Shown here: piece by piece, positions 14,499 through 15,307 of the stretch
Layout: every line of letters begins with the position of its first letter
How positions within the stretch are numbered: position 1 is the first letter of the stretch
Origin: Pseudomonadota bacterium
GTDB lineage: Bacteria > Pseudomonadota > Gammaproteobacteria > Burkholderiales > Burkholderiaceae_F
Direction of reading: 5' to 3'
Length of the DNA stretch: 15,307 nt
Assembly: GCA_023443095.1 (NCBI GenBank)
Contig: JAEZVV010000175.1
Location: 1-15,307, forward strand
Notes under the pieces: model-generated
Database searches by the model: none
Seen by the model: only the letters and a program-made list of their open reading frames with translations
Told to the model about the DNA's origin: nothing
Position numbers and translations under genes: made by a program

Positions 14499-14547
14499 TT
14501 GATATCCGTCAAGGGAGGGTGGAGACCGGCAGAAATAATAGCAGCAA
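14499..14547 (+). promoter_or_regulatory. FNR-box class II promoter for hemN
   Basis: TTGAT-ATCC-GTCAA at 14499-14512 matches the FNR consensus at 9 of 10 positions, centred at 14505.5. Class II spacing predicts a start at 14547 and a -10 at 14534-14539, where AATAAT (5 of 6) is found. The leader would be 33 nt. It lies in the 241-bp gap between divergent fnr and hemN, about 165 bp from the fnr start, so it might also affect fnr. Confidence 0.85.
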
Positions 14548-14579
14548 AGATCCGATTGGGTCAGTTAAAGGAAAATCCC

Positions 14580-15307
14580 ATGTTGATGACTGCACGAAAT
14601 GAAGTGGCCATTCCAGAGGCCGCCCTGCTGCAGCGTTTTGACGGCCCAGGCCCGCGTTATACCTCCTACCCCACGGCTGATCGCTTCGTTGAGGCTTTCG
14701 ATGCGGAGGCGTTCGGAAACGCTTTGGCGGCGCGGGCTGCCGCGCAAGTGCCTGCTGCGCTGTCGCTCTACGTCCATGTGCCGTTTTGCAATACGGTCTG
14801 CTATTACTGCGCCTGCAACAAGGTGATCACCAAGGACCATGGCAAGGCGAGCGAATACCTCGAGATGATCGAGCGCGAGGCCGACCTGGTCGCAGCCCGG
14901 CTGACCGGAGGCCGCAGCCTCGAGCAGTTGCACTTCGGCGGCGGCACGCCGACCTTCCTCACCAACGAGGAACTCGCGCGCCTGATGGAGATCCTCACCA
15001 AGCGTTTCCCTCTGGAAGAGAAGGGCGAGTATTCGATCGAGGTCGATCCGCGTTCGACCCCGCCGGACAAGGTCCGCGCCCTGGCCAAGCTCGGCTTCAA
15101 CCGCATGAGCTGCGGTGTGCAGGACTTCGACCCCGAGGTACAGAAGGCGGTCAACCGCATCCAACCCTTCGAGATGACCAAGGCGACGATCGACGAAGCG
15201 CGCGCCTGCGGCTTCAAGTCGGTCAACCTCGACCTCATCTACGGCCTGCCCAAGCAGAGCCGCGCGAGTTTCGCCCGCACGCTCGACCAGGTGCTCGAAC
15301 TCTCACC
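14580..15307 (+). CDS. hemN: Oxygen-independent coproporphyrinogen III oxidase HemN (5' part, cut by window edge)
   Basis: Radical-SAM enzyme that decarboxylates coproporphyrinogen III to protoporphyrinogen IX without oxygen, a step in haem synthesis in the cytoplasm. The 242 codons present are about half of a full HemN. Key parts are GPRYTSYPTADRF (about 24-36) and YVHVPFCNTVCYYCACNK with the SAM-cluster Cys70/Cys74/Cys77 plus the conserved Cys79. The SAM-binding FGGGTPTFL and the SIEVDPR and NLDLIYGLPKQ blocks follow. The third conserved residue after Cys77 (CAC) separates HemN from HemW-type proteins. AAAGGA lies 7 nt before the ATG at 14580; an in-frame ATG at 14586 is the alternative. 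Haem supply for the oxidase explains the shared FNR control. Confidence 0.96.
   Translation, partial: MLMTARNEVAIPEAALLQRFDGPGPRYTSYPTADRFVEAFDAEAFGNALAARAAAQVPAALSLYVHVPFCNTVCYYCACNKVITKDHGKASEYLEMIEREADLVAARLTGGRSLEQLHFGGGTPTFLTNEELARLMEILTKRFPLEEKGEYSIEVDPRSTPPDKVRALAKLGFNRMSCGVQDFDPEVQKAVNRIQPFEMTKATIDEARACGFKSVNLDLIYGLPKQSRASFARTLDQVLELS

Noticed and set aside
13265..14602. Long plus-strand open frame overlapping the small membrane protein and running antisense through fnr
   Set aside because: It has no domain; the in-frame 13278 protein and fnr on the minus strand explain the region better.

Overview
The window is high-GC, densely packed proteobacterial DNA. The closest fit is a betaproteobacterium of the Azoarcus/Thauera/Aromatoleum (Rhodocyclales) type. 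That placement is an inference from GC content, from Bug-family tricarboxylate transport next to a CoA-transferase, and from a complete cbb3 oxidase locus beside fnr and hemN. There are no rRNA, tRNA, CRISPR, phage or insertion-sequence features.

Layout. (1) Positions 1-1857, minus strand: a tripartite tricarboxylate transporter operon, tctC-tctB-tctA, with tctA running off the left edge. (2) 2034-3541, minus strand: a CaiB/BaiF-type CoA-transferase translationally coupled to an acylphosphatase. (3) 3613-4865, plus strand: a DUF4442 hotdog-fold protein coupled to a cytoplasmic glycerophosphodiester phosphodiesterase (ugpQ). (4) 4887-13610, plus strand: a cbb3 cytochrome oxidase locus in the order ccoI-ccoS, ccoN-ccoO-ccoQ-ccoP, ccoG-ccoH and a small Cys-containing membrane protein of unknown function. 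(5) 13607-14338, minus strand: fnr, the oxygen-sensing FeS regulator, whose stop codon overlaps that of the small membrane protein. (6) 14580-15307, plus strand: the 5' part of hemN, oxygen-independent coproporphyrinogen III oxidase.

The right two-thirds reads as one microaerobic/anaerobic respiration regulon. FNR is encoded here, and FNR boxes stand before ccoI, ccoN and hemN. In all three the box centre lies so that a -10-like hexamer falls exactly where a class II (-41.5) FNR promoter requires it. CcoNOQP is the high-affinity oxidase. CcoI exports copper for its binuclear centre, CcoG and CcoH act in copper handling and assembly, CcoS is needed for cofactor insertion, and HemN supplies haem when oxygen is scarce.

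The left third has no obvious functional link to the oxidase. It looks like organic-acid uptake next to CoA-ester chemistry. Non-coding structures of note are an 11-bp-stem hairpin with a T-run in the ccoI leader, three helically phased GTAGTT repeats followed by a 12-bp-stem hairpin between ccoP and ccoG, and a short direct repeat upstream of fnr. No wholly new system is evident. The best candidates for new biology are the 110-residue membrane protein at the end of the cco locus and these RNA/DNA elements.
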